A stretch of DNA of 64,000 nucleotides, taken from assembly GCA_003151825.1 (NCBI GenBank), contig PLYO01000047.1, positions 1 through 64,000 on the forward strand. The letters are read 5' to 3'. Each line of letters opens with the position of its first letter. Position 1 is the stretch's first letter. The notes under the pieces are model-generated. The model was not told the origin of the DNA. It worked only from the letters and a program-made list of their open reading frames with translations, and searched no databases. The stretch is from Ignavibacteriota bacterium. GTDB lineage: Bacteria; Bacteroidota; Ignavibacteria; Palsa-1295. Below are positions 16,094 to 24,645 of this stretch, piece by piece. The translations under genes and the position numbers were made by a program.

Positions 16094-17368
16094 CTACGTT
16101 TTCAATTTCCGTTTCTTCGCTGCCGGAAAAAGAACATTATTCAAAATCAAACGGTAGCCTGGGGAATTTTTATGCAGTCTCAAATCCGTTGGCGGGTCGC
16201 CGACCTGGTGCGTGTAGTCTTCCGGATCGTGGCCGCCATAGAAGCAGAAGAATCCTCGCCCGTATGTCGAGTAGAGATATTTCACCTGATCGGTTCCTTC
16301 GCGCTCGCCTAAGATGGTCACGCTTTTTTTAATTAGCTCTTTGTGAAAGGCCGTCGTCTGCCCCATGAAGCCTTTGACGACATTGGTGTGATCCTGCGTG
16401 AGCATCGTGGGAACCGGATCGTACTTCGCGGAAAAATCGAAGAGCGTGAAATAATCGTTCTCTTTCGGCCCGACTTCATTCGGCTGCACGTCGATGTCGC
16501 TGAACTCATACATGAAAGGATTCGGATCGACCTTGAAATTTTCGAACGCGAACGTCTTCGAATAATTGAGCTTCTTCTGAAAGTTCGGGTCGATGGGATC
16601 GCCATCGAAGACAGCATCGCAAATGTCGTCGTTTTCGGAGGCCAGTGCGATGTCGTAGGTGTCGGTCGCCGAACACATGGCGAACATAAACCCGCCGTTT
16701 GCCACAAACTCCTTGATCTTCCGCGCCACGGCTTTTTTCTCCTCGCTCACTTTGGTAAAGCCTAATTTTTTCGCTTCCGCTTCGAGCGTTCGCACCTGCG
16801 CCTGATACCACGGCGCGGCACTATAATTCCCGTAAAACTTCCCGTATTGTCCCGTGAAATCCTCGTGGTGCAAATGCAGCCAATCGTACTGCGAAAGCTT
16901 CCCGGCCATGACCTCATCGTCCCACACGCTTTCATAAGGAACTTCGGCATATTGCAGCGCCAGCGTCACGGCGTCGTCCCACGGCTGAAAACCCGGCGGA
17001 ATATAAACCGCGATCTTCGGCGCTTTTTCTAATTTCACCACATCCATGTTTTTATCCGCCTGCTGAACAAGCGCATAAATCGACTGCGCTCCGGAAGCAT
17101 CGACCGTCTCGAACGACACGCCCCGAATCCGGCACTCAGCCGCCAGCAAATCCGAATAATCGGCCATGAAGCTGCCGCCGCGATAATTCAGCAGCCAATC
17201 GACCGCAAGCCCTTTTTGCAATGCCCAAAATGTGATTCCGTAGGCTTTTAAATGGTCGGTTTGATCCAAATCCATCGGAATGAGGAGCTTGTTTTGCGCA
17301 AAACTGAGCGCGGGCGCAAGAATCAGGAGTGCCGTGACCAATGGCAGGAGGAATTTTCGAACATTCAT
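16094..17368 (-). CDS. Exported protein of the Bacteroidota 'asparagine synthetase B-like' family
   Basis: The 424-residue protein has a signal peptide (cleavage near LSFAQ). It closely follows a conserved Bacteroidota family whose database label is often asparagine synthetase B, with blocks such as QTDHLKAYGITFWALQKG, DWLLNYRGGSF, DWLHLHHEDFTGQYGKFYG and FMFAMCSATDT. It has no N-terminal Cys2 glutaminase and no PP-loop synthetase motif, so the label is almost certainly wrong. The fold may be glutamine-amidotransferase/flavodoxin-like, and the CSATD segment could be a nucleophile elbow. The function is unknown; the location is presumably the periplasm. Confidence 0.75.
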   Translation of the reverse strand: MNVRKFLLPLVTALLILAPALSFAQNKLLIPMDLDQTDHLKAYGITFWALQKGLAVDWLLNYRGGSFMADYSDLLAAECRIRGVSFETVDASGAQSIYALVQQADKNMDVVKLEKAPKIAVYIPPGFQPWDDAVTLALQYAEVPYESVWDDEVMAGKLSQYDWLHLHHEDFTGQYGKFYGNYSAAPWYQAQVRTLEAEAKKLGFTKVSEEKKAVARKIKEFVANGGFMFAMCSATDTYDIALASENDDICDAVFDGDPIDPNFQKKLNYSKTFAFENFKVDPNPFMYEFSDIDVQPNEVGPKENDYFTLFDFSAKYDPVPTMLTQDHTNVVKGFMGQTTAFHKELIKKSVTILGEREGTDQVKYLYSTYGRGFFCFYGGHDPEDYTHQVGDPPTDLRLHKNSPGYRLILNNVLFPAAKKRKLKT

Positions 17369-17482
17369 AGTAATACTAACTTAGCTCGTCGCAAAAGGAT
17401 TGCCAATTCAATTTTTTATTGGTTTAATTCTTTGTCATTTAGTGTTGCTGTATGGCGGAGCATTCCGCATTCTTTCCTTTCT

Positions 17483-18724
17483 TCAGATCAGCCACTTTTG
17501 CTCATATTCCTTGGCTTCGTAGGTGCCGGTCTGGATTTCATACTCGGTGGGTTCCTGACCTTTGGTGAAGATATGATTGGGATGTTGCTCGAAATACAGC
17601 CGCAACACACGCGATCGGGCCAGCGGAAGCAGCTCCCGGCCCAATTTCTGCGTTGCGCCTAACCACGGATCGGCGTGATAATCTGGAAGATCGTCCTGCT
17701 CTCGGAACCATTGATACTTCTCCAATTCGCTGCGAAATACCGGAACCTTCCGGTACGGCTCTCGTCTCCCGAAATTCCCACCACGCATTTGTGCTTCATG
17801 AACTATGCCCTTTTCCGCTTGTTTTTGAAGGTTTTCTTTTGTGGCTTCCTGTTTTCGATGCCGAATCAGGTGCTCGAACGGATCGTTCAGGCGCTGCACC
17901 GAACCCGCGTTTGCCGAGATAATCCCGAGCGCGCCTCGGCCCGGAATGCCCGCGGCAAGGTCGCGTTTTTGGTCGTGAGAAAAGACGACGATCGAAAGCC
18001 CCAGCTTTGAACGAAGTTCGAGCAGATCTTTGGACATCCGGTTTTTCGACTCGCGCGACATCGAAGCGAACTCGAACGAGTTCAGTACCACGACCGTGTG
18101 GCTTTTCTTCCGGCCACGATCTTCGATGTCGCGCTCCAGCCGTTCGATGTCCCAGGTGCCGAAGGGAACGTCGTGAATGAAAAGATTACCGAGGATACTC
18201 GGCTCCTTGCCGTGCTCTTCGTCGTCCGAATCGTCATCGGGGTCCTGCCATTCGTCATCGCCGGAGTCGTCGTCATCCTCGGTGAGAACTTCGTCGGCTT
18301 CGGCTTCCAACGACTCAAGGGACACAAGCGACGTAAAGGCCGTGGCGTCTGTGTCCGGAACGGTTTCCACGACCATTTCCGTCGCTGTAGTCCCTTCCGT
18401 CGTTGCACTCCCCACAAACGGCATCCCCGATTTCTCCAGCGCTTTCGAAAACGCCTCCTTCATCAGCGCGACGCCCGCGTAGGTGTTGACGTAGAGCACA
18501 TCGTCCTGCGGCCGCTCTTTTGCGATCTGGAACGCGATCTCCGCCGCGATGCGCGTATTTTTCCGGACATCGCGCGAAAGCACCAGCGTGAACGTATCGT
18601 TCAGCACTTCGACGCGGTCGTCGCCATCGGTATAGGTATAGAATGCGTTCGACACCGGCTCGCTCGGCATCGTCATCAGCGTTTCGAGCGTCAGCCGTCG
18701 CCGGTTTCGTGTAGAGTAGTACAT
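17483..18724 (-). CDS. RecA-fold-like protein lacking a P-loop, with acidic insertion
   Basis: This 413-residue protein resembles RecA/DnaB-type ATPases in layout. It has a strand-loop-helix at residues 46-69 followed by DVLYVNTYAG (75-84), a Walker-B-like strand (TVVVLNSFEF, 210-219) and LGLSIVVFSHD (241-251). The P-loop position reads LSRDVRKNTRIAAEIA and lacks the Gly-rich GKT. Between the two halves lies a very acidic insertion (about residues 139-172). The C-terminal third (270-413) is basic and unassigned. It may be an inactive RecA-like scaffold. It is monocistronic with its own promoter and leader. Confidence 0.5.
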   Translation of the reverse strand: MYYSTRNRRRLTLETLMTMPSEPVSNAFYTYTDGDDRVEVLNDTFTLVLSRDVRKNTRIAAEIAFQIAKERPQDDVLYVNTYAGVALMKEAFSKALEKSGMPFVGSATTEGTTATEMVVETVPDTDATAFTSLVSLESLEAEADEVLTEDDDDSGDDEWQDPDDDSDDEEHGKEPSILGNLFIHDVPFGTWDIERLERDIEDRGRKKSHTVVVLNSFEFASMSRESKNRMSKDLLELRSKLGLSIVVFSHDQKRDLAAGIPGRGALGIISANAGSVQRLNDPFEHLIRHRKQEATKENLQKQAEKGIVHEAQMRGGNFGRREPYRKVPVFRSELEKYQWFREQDDLPDYHADPWLGATQKLGRELLPLARSRVLRLYFEQHPNHIFTKGQEPTEYEIQTGTYEAKEYEQKWLI

Positions 18725-18767
18725 GGTCTGTTCCTTTATTTATGAATTTGAGTAAAAAACGCCATTT

Positions 18768-18810
18768 CTTTCTTAGAGAAATAGGTGCCCATATAAGATA
18801 CTCAAATATA
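18768..18810 (-). promoter_or_regulatory. Promoter element and GGCACC leader motif
   Basis: On the minus strand, TATATTTG (18803-18810) fits the TAnnTTTG -7 element. About where transcription would start lies GGGCACCTATTTCTCTAAG followed by AAAGAAAT, forming a TTTCT/AGAAA hairpin. Close relatives of this leader occur at 43609-43632 (before lnt) and 88-116. Confidence 0.45.
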
Positions 18811-19011
18811 ACACGCCAATATCAAAAATGTTTCAGGAACATAAAAATATTTTGAATTGCTGGGTGACATGGGTGCCTGACGCTGACGTTATAGATTAAA
18901 TACTTGCCCATCTCCTGAGCGCGACAATCCCCCACAGCCGATGGCCATGCCAATCGTATGCTATCCCAAAAGGCTGTGAACTGTTTAAGCGACCAATCGC
19001 TTTGATGTATT

Positions 19012-19269
19012 ATGATTCAGACACAAGTCGCATTACCCGAAAGGCTCGATCTACTTCTTGCCTCACTCGCCACGGATCAAGGAAAAAAGAAGGAAGATAT
19101 TATCGTCGATGCTGTGGAGGCTTACGTTCAAAAGCCTCGAACCCAGGAAGAAATCCTTGCATTACGGCGAGCAGGTTTCGGCATGTGGAAAGACAGAACC
19201 GACTTACCCGATTTCGACGCATTACGAAAAACAATGGATCGTAAGCTGAATTGGGACGATGACCGCTGA
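19012..19269 (+). CDS. vapB: Ribbon-helix-helix antitoxin (VapB-like)
   Basis: The 85-residue protein begins with a CopG/RHH pattern: a short strand (QTQVALPERLDLLLASLA) and two helices (KKKEDIIVDAVEAYV). The C-terminal acidic segment (RTDLPDFDALRKTMDRKL) would wrap the toxin. The gene overlaps the downstream PIN toxin by 11 bp, as is usual for vapBC. Autoregulation through the RHH domain is expected. Confidence 0.82.
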   Translation: MIQTQVALPERLDLLLASLATDQGKKKEDIIVDAVEAYVQKPRTQEEILALRRAGFGMWKDRTDLPDFDALRKTMDRKLNWDDDR

Positions 19270-19624
19270 TACCAACGTTCTGGTCGATGCTCTTCGCGGA
19301 AAAAACGACGCGATACTCTTCCTTGGCTCTTCTGAGTCAGTATTTTCCATCTCCGTCGTTTCAATGACCGAGTTGTACGCGGGTCTTCGTGATTCACGCG
19401 AGCTTCAGCAGCTACAGAAGTTTCTTACCTCCTTTGTGATACATCCTATAGATGAAACCATCGCAACAGCAGCAGGAAAATATCTCAATCAATATTCAAA
19501 ATCGCATAACCTTGGAATCGCCGATGCACTCATCGCAGCGACCGCATCCTCATTCAGCGAACAACTCGTCACGTTGAATACGAAGCATTTTCCGATGCTG
19601 CCCGATGTGTTGAGGCCATACTAA
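19259..19624 (+). CDS. vapC: PIN-domain ribonuclease toxin (VapC-like)
   Basis: The 121-residue PIN domain has the acidic metal-binding residues Asp4 (TADTNVLVD), Glu38 (SMTELYAG) and Asp89 (LGIADALIAA), and ends with the typical LVTLNTKHF segment where Asn replaces the often acidic fourth residue. VapC toxins cleave tRNA or rRNA with Mg2+. All key residues are intact, so it is likely functional. It is coupled to the upstream RHH antitoxin. Confidence 0.9.
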   Translation: MTADTNVLVDALRGKNDAILFLGSSESVFSISVVSMTELYAGLRDSRELQQLQKFLTSFVIHPIDETIATAAGKYLNQYSKSHNLGIADALIAATASSFSEQLVTLNTKHFPMLPDVLRPY

Positions 19625-19631
19625 TTGCGGT

Positions 19632-19838
19632 TCAGACAGCCCATCGCCTCAGCGCAACAATCCCCCACAATCCCTCTACAATGGCAAACGGAATCGAGCC
19701 GATAAGCACCGCATACGCGCTTGCACCGAAACACGAAAGAGCAAACACAAGCCGCCACGCCTTCGCCCGTTTATCGAGCAGGTACGAGAGGAACATCATC
19801 GTAACGCAGGTGAAACCGAAGGCTTCGGTGGTGCTCAA
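19632..19838 (-). CDS. Small conserved-type membrane protein
   Basis: The 68-residue product has two to three membrane helices (GFTCVTMMFLSYLLDKR, WRLVFALSCFGASAYAVLIG, FAIVEGLWGIVALRRW), a pattern seen in a family of small bacterial membrane proteins of unknown function. The start is taken as the TTG at 19838, whose TTGA overlaps the stop of the ferritin-like gene. A longer frame reaching 20258 is a shadow of that gene in its upstream part. Confidence 0.6.
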   Translation of the reverse strand: MSTTEAFGFTCVTMMFLSYLLDKRAKAWRLVFALSCFGASAYAVLIGSIPFAIVEGLWGIVALRRWAV

Positions 19839-20152
19839 TCCTTCACCGATTCTTCCGCTTCGCTGCCTTCGGCGACGATGTTGCCGCTTGTAAATAAAAT
19901 TCCTTGAAGAATTTCGCGCCAGCGTGGGGTTTTGCGGAGCAGGAATTCCAAGTCCATGCCGAAATGCTTGAACTCCTCCTTCTGCGCGCTCCGCATGATC
20001 GCTTTCGCTGTCGCGTCGGTTTCGACGGACATGCGTTGCTCGTACCAGCCAATGGCCTCCGCTTCCTCGGTGAGCGAAGTAATCATGCGTGCGAAGGTGC
20101 GTGTTTTTGCCGAAAGTTCGTTCGGCGGTTCGTGATATTGTGTTGTTGCCAT
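19835..20152 (-). CDS. Encapsulated-ferritin-like protein
   Basis: The 105-residue protein resembles EncFtn half-ferritins. A first helix reads ITSLTEEAEAIGWYEQR, with the Glu pair and Trp of the ferroxidase region. A second reads AQKEEFKHFGMDLEFLLR, where a Glu and His match the E..H metal ligands. The C-terminal WREILQGILFTSGNIVA also fits. EncFtn assembles as a ring of dimers and oxidises iron inside encapsulin shells. No encapsulin gene is nearby and no typical cargo-loading peptide is visible at the C-terminus. The upstream in-frame extension to 20239 is rejected because MATTQYHEPPNEL matches the usual N-terminus. Confidence 0.75.
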   Translation of the reverse strand: MATTQYHEPPNELSAKTRTFARMITSLTEEAEAIGWYEQRMSVETDATAKAIMRSAQKEEFKHFGMDLEFLLRKTPRWREILQGILFTSGNIVAEGSEAEESVKD

Positions 20153-20172
20153 GGTACAAATATACGGAATTT

Positions 20173-20856
20173 TCAGTACGCAAGCTTCGGAAACCACTCT
20201 GTCCCGCGTCCTTGGGGGGTGTAGTCGAACATATTCCACACGGGCCAGATAATGTCAACGTGGCGCATATTCTGGCCCGGATCGGAGGGCGCGAAAAGAA
20301 GTTCCGTCGCGTAGGTGTGAAAAATTCCCTCCGGCGTTTTCTGGAATACGTTTAGGATGGGCGATTGACCGCCCTTTTCGTTCTCGCCAAAATAATCGCG
20401 GTTGTACGTGTTGGAAAATGAGGAAAGCAACCGCACGTTCTTCCATCCGCGCGCACCGGCCCATTTCAATGTTTTTTCGATCGGCGCTTTCGTGACCACG
20501 ACAAAATTCACCCGGTCACGAATGTGGGGCGTCGAGCCATCGAGACCATCCACGATCGAAGTGCAGCTCGGGCAGGCATTCTCGTCATCGGGATGGTACA
20601 TCATACTATAGATAATGAGCGTCGGTTTGCCGGGAGCGAATAGTTCCGAGAATTTCACTTTGAGCGGCTGGCCGTTCACGATTTCATCGAACACGTAATC
20701 CTCCTTCAGCTTTCCGCCGATGGGCAGCTCGCGCCGCATTTGGGCGACGCGCTCCGTGTGCCGGCGCAGCGCGATCTCTTCTTCGAGCAGCGTATTTCTG
20801 GCAATGCGATAATTCTGGTCCTCGTTGGGGAATTGTTTGGTATGGAGTTCTGGCAT
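20173..20856 (-). CDS. DUF899 thioredoxin-like protein
   Basis: The 227-residue protein has the DUF899 layout: an N-terminal helix (ARNTLLEEEIALRRHTERVAQMRRELP), then a thioredoxin-like core with PTLIIYSMMYHPDDENACPSCTSIVDGLDG, and a C-terminal YTPQGRG segment. The CPSC pair occupies the thioredoxin CXXC position, so a redox role is plausible. The start at 20856 is chosen because the family begins just before this helix; the longer frame to 21210 overlaps the TPR gene. The ferritin-like gene follows within 20 bp, which suggests a joint oxidative-stress or iron unit. Confidence 0.82.
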   Translation of the reverse strand: MPELHTKQFPNEDQNYRIARNTLLEEEIALRRHTERVAQMRRELPIGGKLKEDYVFDEIVNGQPLKVKFSELFAPGKPTLIIYSMMYHPDDENACPSCTSIVDGLDGSTPHIRDRVNFVVVTKAPIEKTLKWAGARGWKNVRLLSSFSNTYNRDYFGENEKGGQSPILNVFQKTPEGIFHTYATELLFAPSDPGQNMRHVDIIWPVWNMFDYTPQGRGTEWFPKLAY

Positions 20857-20873
20857 GATAGTAGATTTGAAAA

Positions 20874-22841
20874 TTAAAACGCATCCCCTCGCAACTTGCG
20901 CGCCCGGTCGCGGGCATCGTTGACGAAATTGGAATTGGGATAGCGCTCGAGGAAATCTTCGTAAAGCTTCTGGGCGCGGGCTTTGTCGTGGAGATCGCGC
21001 TCGACAATTTCCGCTTCGCGGAACGCGGCAACATCTAAGAGCGGGCTGGAAAGCATTTTCGTTTGCATCGAATCGAGTTCCCGAATGGCGTCTTCCGCGC
21101 GGCCCAGTTTTACAAGCACTCCGGCGCTTCGGAGCGCGGCGCGATCGGCGAGCGGAGCGTTGATTTCTGTGTCGATGATGGCGCGGTAATTCGCTTCGGC
21201 CACATCCCATTTATGAGCCTGCTCGGCAAGCGCGGCCTCAGCGAAATGCTTGAGCGAGGGCAACCCACCGGCGGTGTTGCTCCCTTCGACGATGCCGGCA
21301 AGCTCGATTGCTTTGTTGGCGTAATCGCTCGATGGATCCGCCGCAACTTGTTCCAGCAGCGCGGACGCAGAATCGAACTGCATCTGATAATAACACCCAA
21401 GCGCGCGATCGTACAGGATACGATTGCGGACTTCTTTTTCGTTTGGCACATGACTCGTTCCCAGTCTCACCTCGATCTGTTGCAGCCGGGACGCGGCCAG
21501 CGGGAAATCTCCCGAAGCATAGGCAAGATCGACTAATCCGAACGCCGCCTGCCGCATGGGGTCGCTGAGTCCGCCTTTGGTACGGGCAAGCACTGCTTGA
21601 TAATCTTTCGTTGCGCGGGGTAGATCGAAGCGTTCGGAATACGCAAGGCCGCCGGCATGTGCGAGCGCATCGAGCGCGAACTCGTTCGTCGGCGCGTGTG
21701 CGGCAAAATCTTCATATTTCGTAATGAGACCTGAGATGGAATCTTTATCCATGGAGTTCGAAAGATAATATGCTTCCCATGTTTTTAGCGATCCGAGTTC
21801 GGCCTGCGCGACGTAATACTCTTGCCCGCGATTAGCTTTGAGGCGCCGCGAAGCTTCGGCATACGCTTTGGCGGCAACATCGAGCGCGCCTTCGCCGCGC
21901 GCGCGATCGGCAAATTGTAATAGTTCCGGGCCTTCGTTACCGGGTGGCGCAGTGCTTCCAGCCTGCGATTGGGAAAGATCGTCAAGCTGGATAATCGTTT
22001 GGAGTGCCTTCGCGTAGTCCTTTCGCTCGCCATAGAGCCATGCCAGCAGGCGCAGATTGGCGCGGGTCGGTCCACCGACAGAGGGATCGTCCGCAGCGGC
22101 GATCTCGCGTTCGAGCGCCATGAGCACGGTTGCGCGAGAGAGCGAATCGGTCAGGTATTCTGCAAGACGCTGCTCGACCATCCCCACATTCCCTTCGCCC
22201 GATTTCAGGATGGCGATAAATTCTTTCGAAGCACGGCCGAATTCTCCCAAGCGCAGATAGAGTCCGGCGATTTGGCTCGAACAAATATCGGCGTCGCCCG
22301 AAGATGCTTTTCGCATTTCATCGAGCAAAGCAAGCGCGTCCTGATTGTAGGAAACATCCATCATCGCATAGACGATGGGAAACAGGCTAGCGCAATCCTT
22401 TGCGTTGACTTGCTGCTCGGCTTTTTGAAACGCGGCGAGCGATGCGGGCCGTTTATTCATCCACGCCTCGATACGCGCGGAAAGCAGAAGCATATCGAGC
22501 GAGCTATCGACAGCAAGGCGCCGATTTACGATTTTTTCGGCATCCTCATAGTGCCTCAGCGTAACCAACGACCGGACGTACCCCTCGAACACATTCCCAT
22601 CGTTTTGGTTAAGCGTATAAAGCTCGCCATAGATACGCGCGGCGTTCGTGGGATCGCGGTTTTCTTCATAGACTTGGGCATACCGTAGCTTTTGCGCATA
22701 CTCCGCCGGACTCATGCGCGGTGCATCGCGCGGCTCGTCAGAATCCTGCGCACGCGCGAATATGGGCAGCATACATAGTGCTGCCACTAAAAAAGCCATC
22801 AGTCCCATCGGACGCATGCGTCCCATAAACGATTGTTTCAT
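20874..22841 (-). CDS. Exported tetratricopeptide-repeat protein
   Basis: The ~655-residue protein has a signal peptide (GLMAFLVAALCMLPIFARAQ). It is otherwise built of helical TPR-like repeats, for example AQKLRYAQVYEENRDPTNAARIYGELYTLN near the N-terminus and DLHDKARAQKLYEDFLERYPNSNFVNDARDRAR at the end, the latter typical of YbgF/BamD-like repeats. It probably scaffolds periplasmic or outer-membrane assemblies. The ATG at 22841 is preferred to the longer frame from 22889. It lies 17 bp upstream of the DUF899 gene and may share its transcript. Confidence 0.8.
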   Translation of the reverse strand: MKQSFMGRMRPMGLMAFLVAALCMLPIFARAQDSDEPRDAPRMSPAEYAQKLRYAQVYEENRDPTNAARIYGELYTLNQNDGNVFEGYVRSLVTLRHYEDAEKIVNRRLAVDSSLDMLLLSARIEAWMNKRPASLAAFQKAEQQVNAKDCASLFPIVYAMMDVSYNQDALALLDEMRKASSGDADICSSQIAGLYLRLGEFGRASKEFIAILKSGEGNVGMVEQRLAEYLTDSLSRATVLMALEREIAAADDPSVGGPTRANLRLLAWLYGERKDYAKALQTIIQLDDLSQSQAGSTAPPGNEGPELLQFADRARGEGALDVAAKAYAEASRRLKANRGQEYYVAQAELGSLKTWEAYYLSNSMDKDSISGLITKYEDFAAHAPTNEFALDALAHAGGLAYSERFDLPRATKDYQAVLARTKGGLSDPMRQAAFGLVDLAYASGDFPLAASRLQQIEVRLGTSHVPNEKEVRNRILYDRALGCYYQMQFDSASALLEQVAADPSSDYANKAIELAGIVEGSNTAGGLPSLKHFAEAALAEQAHKWDVAEANYRAIIDTEINAPLADRAALRSAGVLVKLGRAEDAIRELDSMQTKMLSSPLLDVAAFREAEIVERDLHDKARAQKLYEDFLERYPNSNFVNDARDRARKLRGDAF

Positions 22842-22917
22842 CGAACGAGAAGTTAAAATTACAAGAAATCCAACTTGCGCAACGCGCAATCGGTTTCAAC
22901 GGAGTTGTGAGGGAAAT

Positions 22918-24057
22918 TTAATGCAGAATGAGCAGCCGCTGAACCTCATGCGCTGCTCCCGCTTGAAAGGCAAGCGAATATACCCCACTACTCAGAGAAG
23001 AGACATCCAGCGGAAGTTCGTGCCAGCCAATAGCCGCGCTGACATGATCGACTGAACGCACAAGATTCCCAGCCGCATTGTAAAGCCGAAATTGAACGTG
23101 TTCTGGCGGAGCAGTACGATCGGAGATGAAATAAGATATGCTCGTGCTTTGTATAGCCGGGTTTTGTGTAATTTGCATCACGCTGCTTGCAGGCGTAACG
23201 CCCGTCCCCACAAGCGGCACGCATGTGTCGATGACACGCAGTTCACCCGTATCGGTCATAATAACAGGCTCGAAGGGTTCATTAATGCCCAACCCGACAT
23301 TGGAACAAGTAAAGGCCGATGTAGTGAAGACCGGCGCATCGCTCAGGACATAAAAAATGAGTCTTAAAATTTCACCCGGACCATGCAGGGTGTCCGTGCT
23401 GGAAACACCGGTAATATGCACACTTCCAGCAATCGTGATGATTTTGGTAAGTCTCCAGGCCGGTGAAGGTGTGCGCGCCCCATTTTGAATGTCGATTAAT
23501 TCGAGCAGGTTATCATTATACTGAATGTCTTCTTGAAATGATTGAATGGGGCTGAGCGAGCCATTCAGGCTATCGGTTACCACTTGCGAGATAACAATAT
23601 TCGAATCCGCATAGACAAGATAGTTTTGTGCGATCGAAAGGTGCGCAACGATGGACGGATGACCCTCCCCCGTGAGCAACACGGATTGCGAATACAGATT
23701 GCCGCTCATGTCGCTATCCGTGATAACGACAGTGCTTTGTTGCGGGCCAGCAGCGTTCGGCGTAAAGGTCGCACGATAGGTAATGGTGTCACCCACGCCA
23801 AGCCAATAGTGCGACGGGCCTTGCACCGAAAACTCGACGTTGTTCGACCATCGGACGCCATCGATGTACGCGGGAGCGCCGCCGGTATCCGTAAGTATAA
23901 AGGTGTGCGTGCTGGCCTCGCCGATGATGACCGTTCCAAAATCGACCGTGTCGGGAATGCAATCGAGATCGGGGTTGCCAGCGGCAAAAGAGCTATTCGC
24001 GAATACGAAAGCAAACGCAACGGCCACTATGACGATATGGAAGCTCCGGTAGAACAT
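22918..24057 (-). CDS. T9SS cargo with choice-of-anchor and cohesin-like domains
   Basis: The ~379-residue protein has a signal peptide (VIVAVAFAFVFANSSFAAG). An Ig-like choice-of-anchor/ASPM-SPD2-Hydin domain follows (about 35-130: DTVDFGTVIIGEASTHTFILTDTGG), then a cohesin-like domain (about 140-280), and a C-terminal sorting domain (VQFRLYNAAGNLV, LSSGVYSLAFQAG, RLLILH). It is likely secreted by the type IX system and involved in adhesion or surface structure. The ATG at 24057 is preferred over an upstream TTG. Confidence 0.78.
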   Translation of the reverse strand: MFYRSFHIVIVAVAFAFVFANSSFAAGNPDLDCIPDTVDFGTVIIGEASTHTFILTDTGGAPAYIDGVRWSNNVEFSVQGPSHYWLGVGDTITYRATFTPNAAGPQQSTVVITDSDMSGNLYSQSVLLTGEGHPSIVAHLSIAQNYLVYADSNIVISQVVTDSLNGSLSPIQSFQEDIQYNDNLLELIDIQNGARTPSPAWRLTKIITIAGSVHITGVSSTDTLHGPGEILRLIFYVLSDAPVFTTSAFTCSNVGLGINEPFEPVIMTDTGELRVIDTCVPLVGTGVTPASSVMQITQNPAIQSTSISYFISDRTAPPEHVQFRLYNAAGNLVRSVDHVSAAIGWHELPLDVSSLSSGVYSLAFQAGAAHEVQRLLILH

Positions 24058-24144
24058 CTTCAAGAATGCTATAAGCAAATCCGCCCAGTGAAGTTCCCGA
24101 ATGTCTCGTTCTATTGAAATAGAGACAGGAGCCTCGTGTGCTCT

Positions 24145-24645
24145 CTAATGGTATTTTATTTCGAATTTTTCCCGGAGCGCTTCCGAAACGGCGCGCGGCA
24201 CGAAGCCTGTCACGTCCTTGCCATAACGCGCAAGCTCGCGGATGATCGTGGAATTCAGATACGTGTATTCCTCATGCGGCATGAGAAAAACGGTGGTGAG
24301 CGCGGGCGCGAGCTTCCGGTTCATCAGCGCCATTTGGAATTCATATTCAAAATCGCTCATCGCGCGCAGGCCGCGGACGACCGCCGTGGCGCCCTTCGCG
24401 ACCGCATACTCCACAAGCAGCCCGTGAAATGCATCGGCGCGGATATTGGTACGCTCCGGGTAGCATTCGGCAAGGCTTCGCTCGATGAGCATGAGCCGCT
24501 CCGGCTCCGTAAAAAGCGGCGACTTTTGGCTGTTGCGCGCAAGCGCGACAATGACCTCATCGAACAATTCGCTCGAACGCGCGATAATGTCTAAGTGACC
24601 GTTCGTGATCGGGTCGAACGTGCCGGGATAAATGGCAATCTTCAT
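24145..24645 (-). CDS. coaD: Phosphopantetheine adenylyltransferase
   Basis: The 166-residue protein has the nucleotidyltransferase motif YPGTFDPITNGHLDI (residues 6-20, with the T/HxGH-type His) and the C-terminal YLNSTIIRELARYGKDVTGFVP motif. It transfers AMP from ATP to 4'-phosphopantetheine, the penultimate step of coenzyme A synthesis, in the cytoplasm. Length and motifs are normal. Its ATG overlaps the stop of rsmD (ATGA), a common rsmD-coaD arrangement. Confidence 0.96.
   Translation of the reverse strand: MKIAIYPGTFDPITNGHLDIIARSSELFDEVIVALARNSQKSPLFTEPERLMLIERSLAECYPERTNIRADAFHGLLVEYAVAKGATAVVRGLRAMSDFEYEFQMALMNRKLAPALTTVFLMPHEEYTYLNSTIIRELARYGKDVTGFVPRAVSEALREKFEIKYH

Noticed and set aside
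19839-20258. Upstream part of a long minus-strand frame over the ferritin-like gene
   Set aside because: It is a shadow in another frame; only its last 68 codons (19632-19838) look like a real membrane protein.
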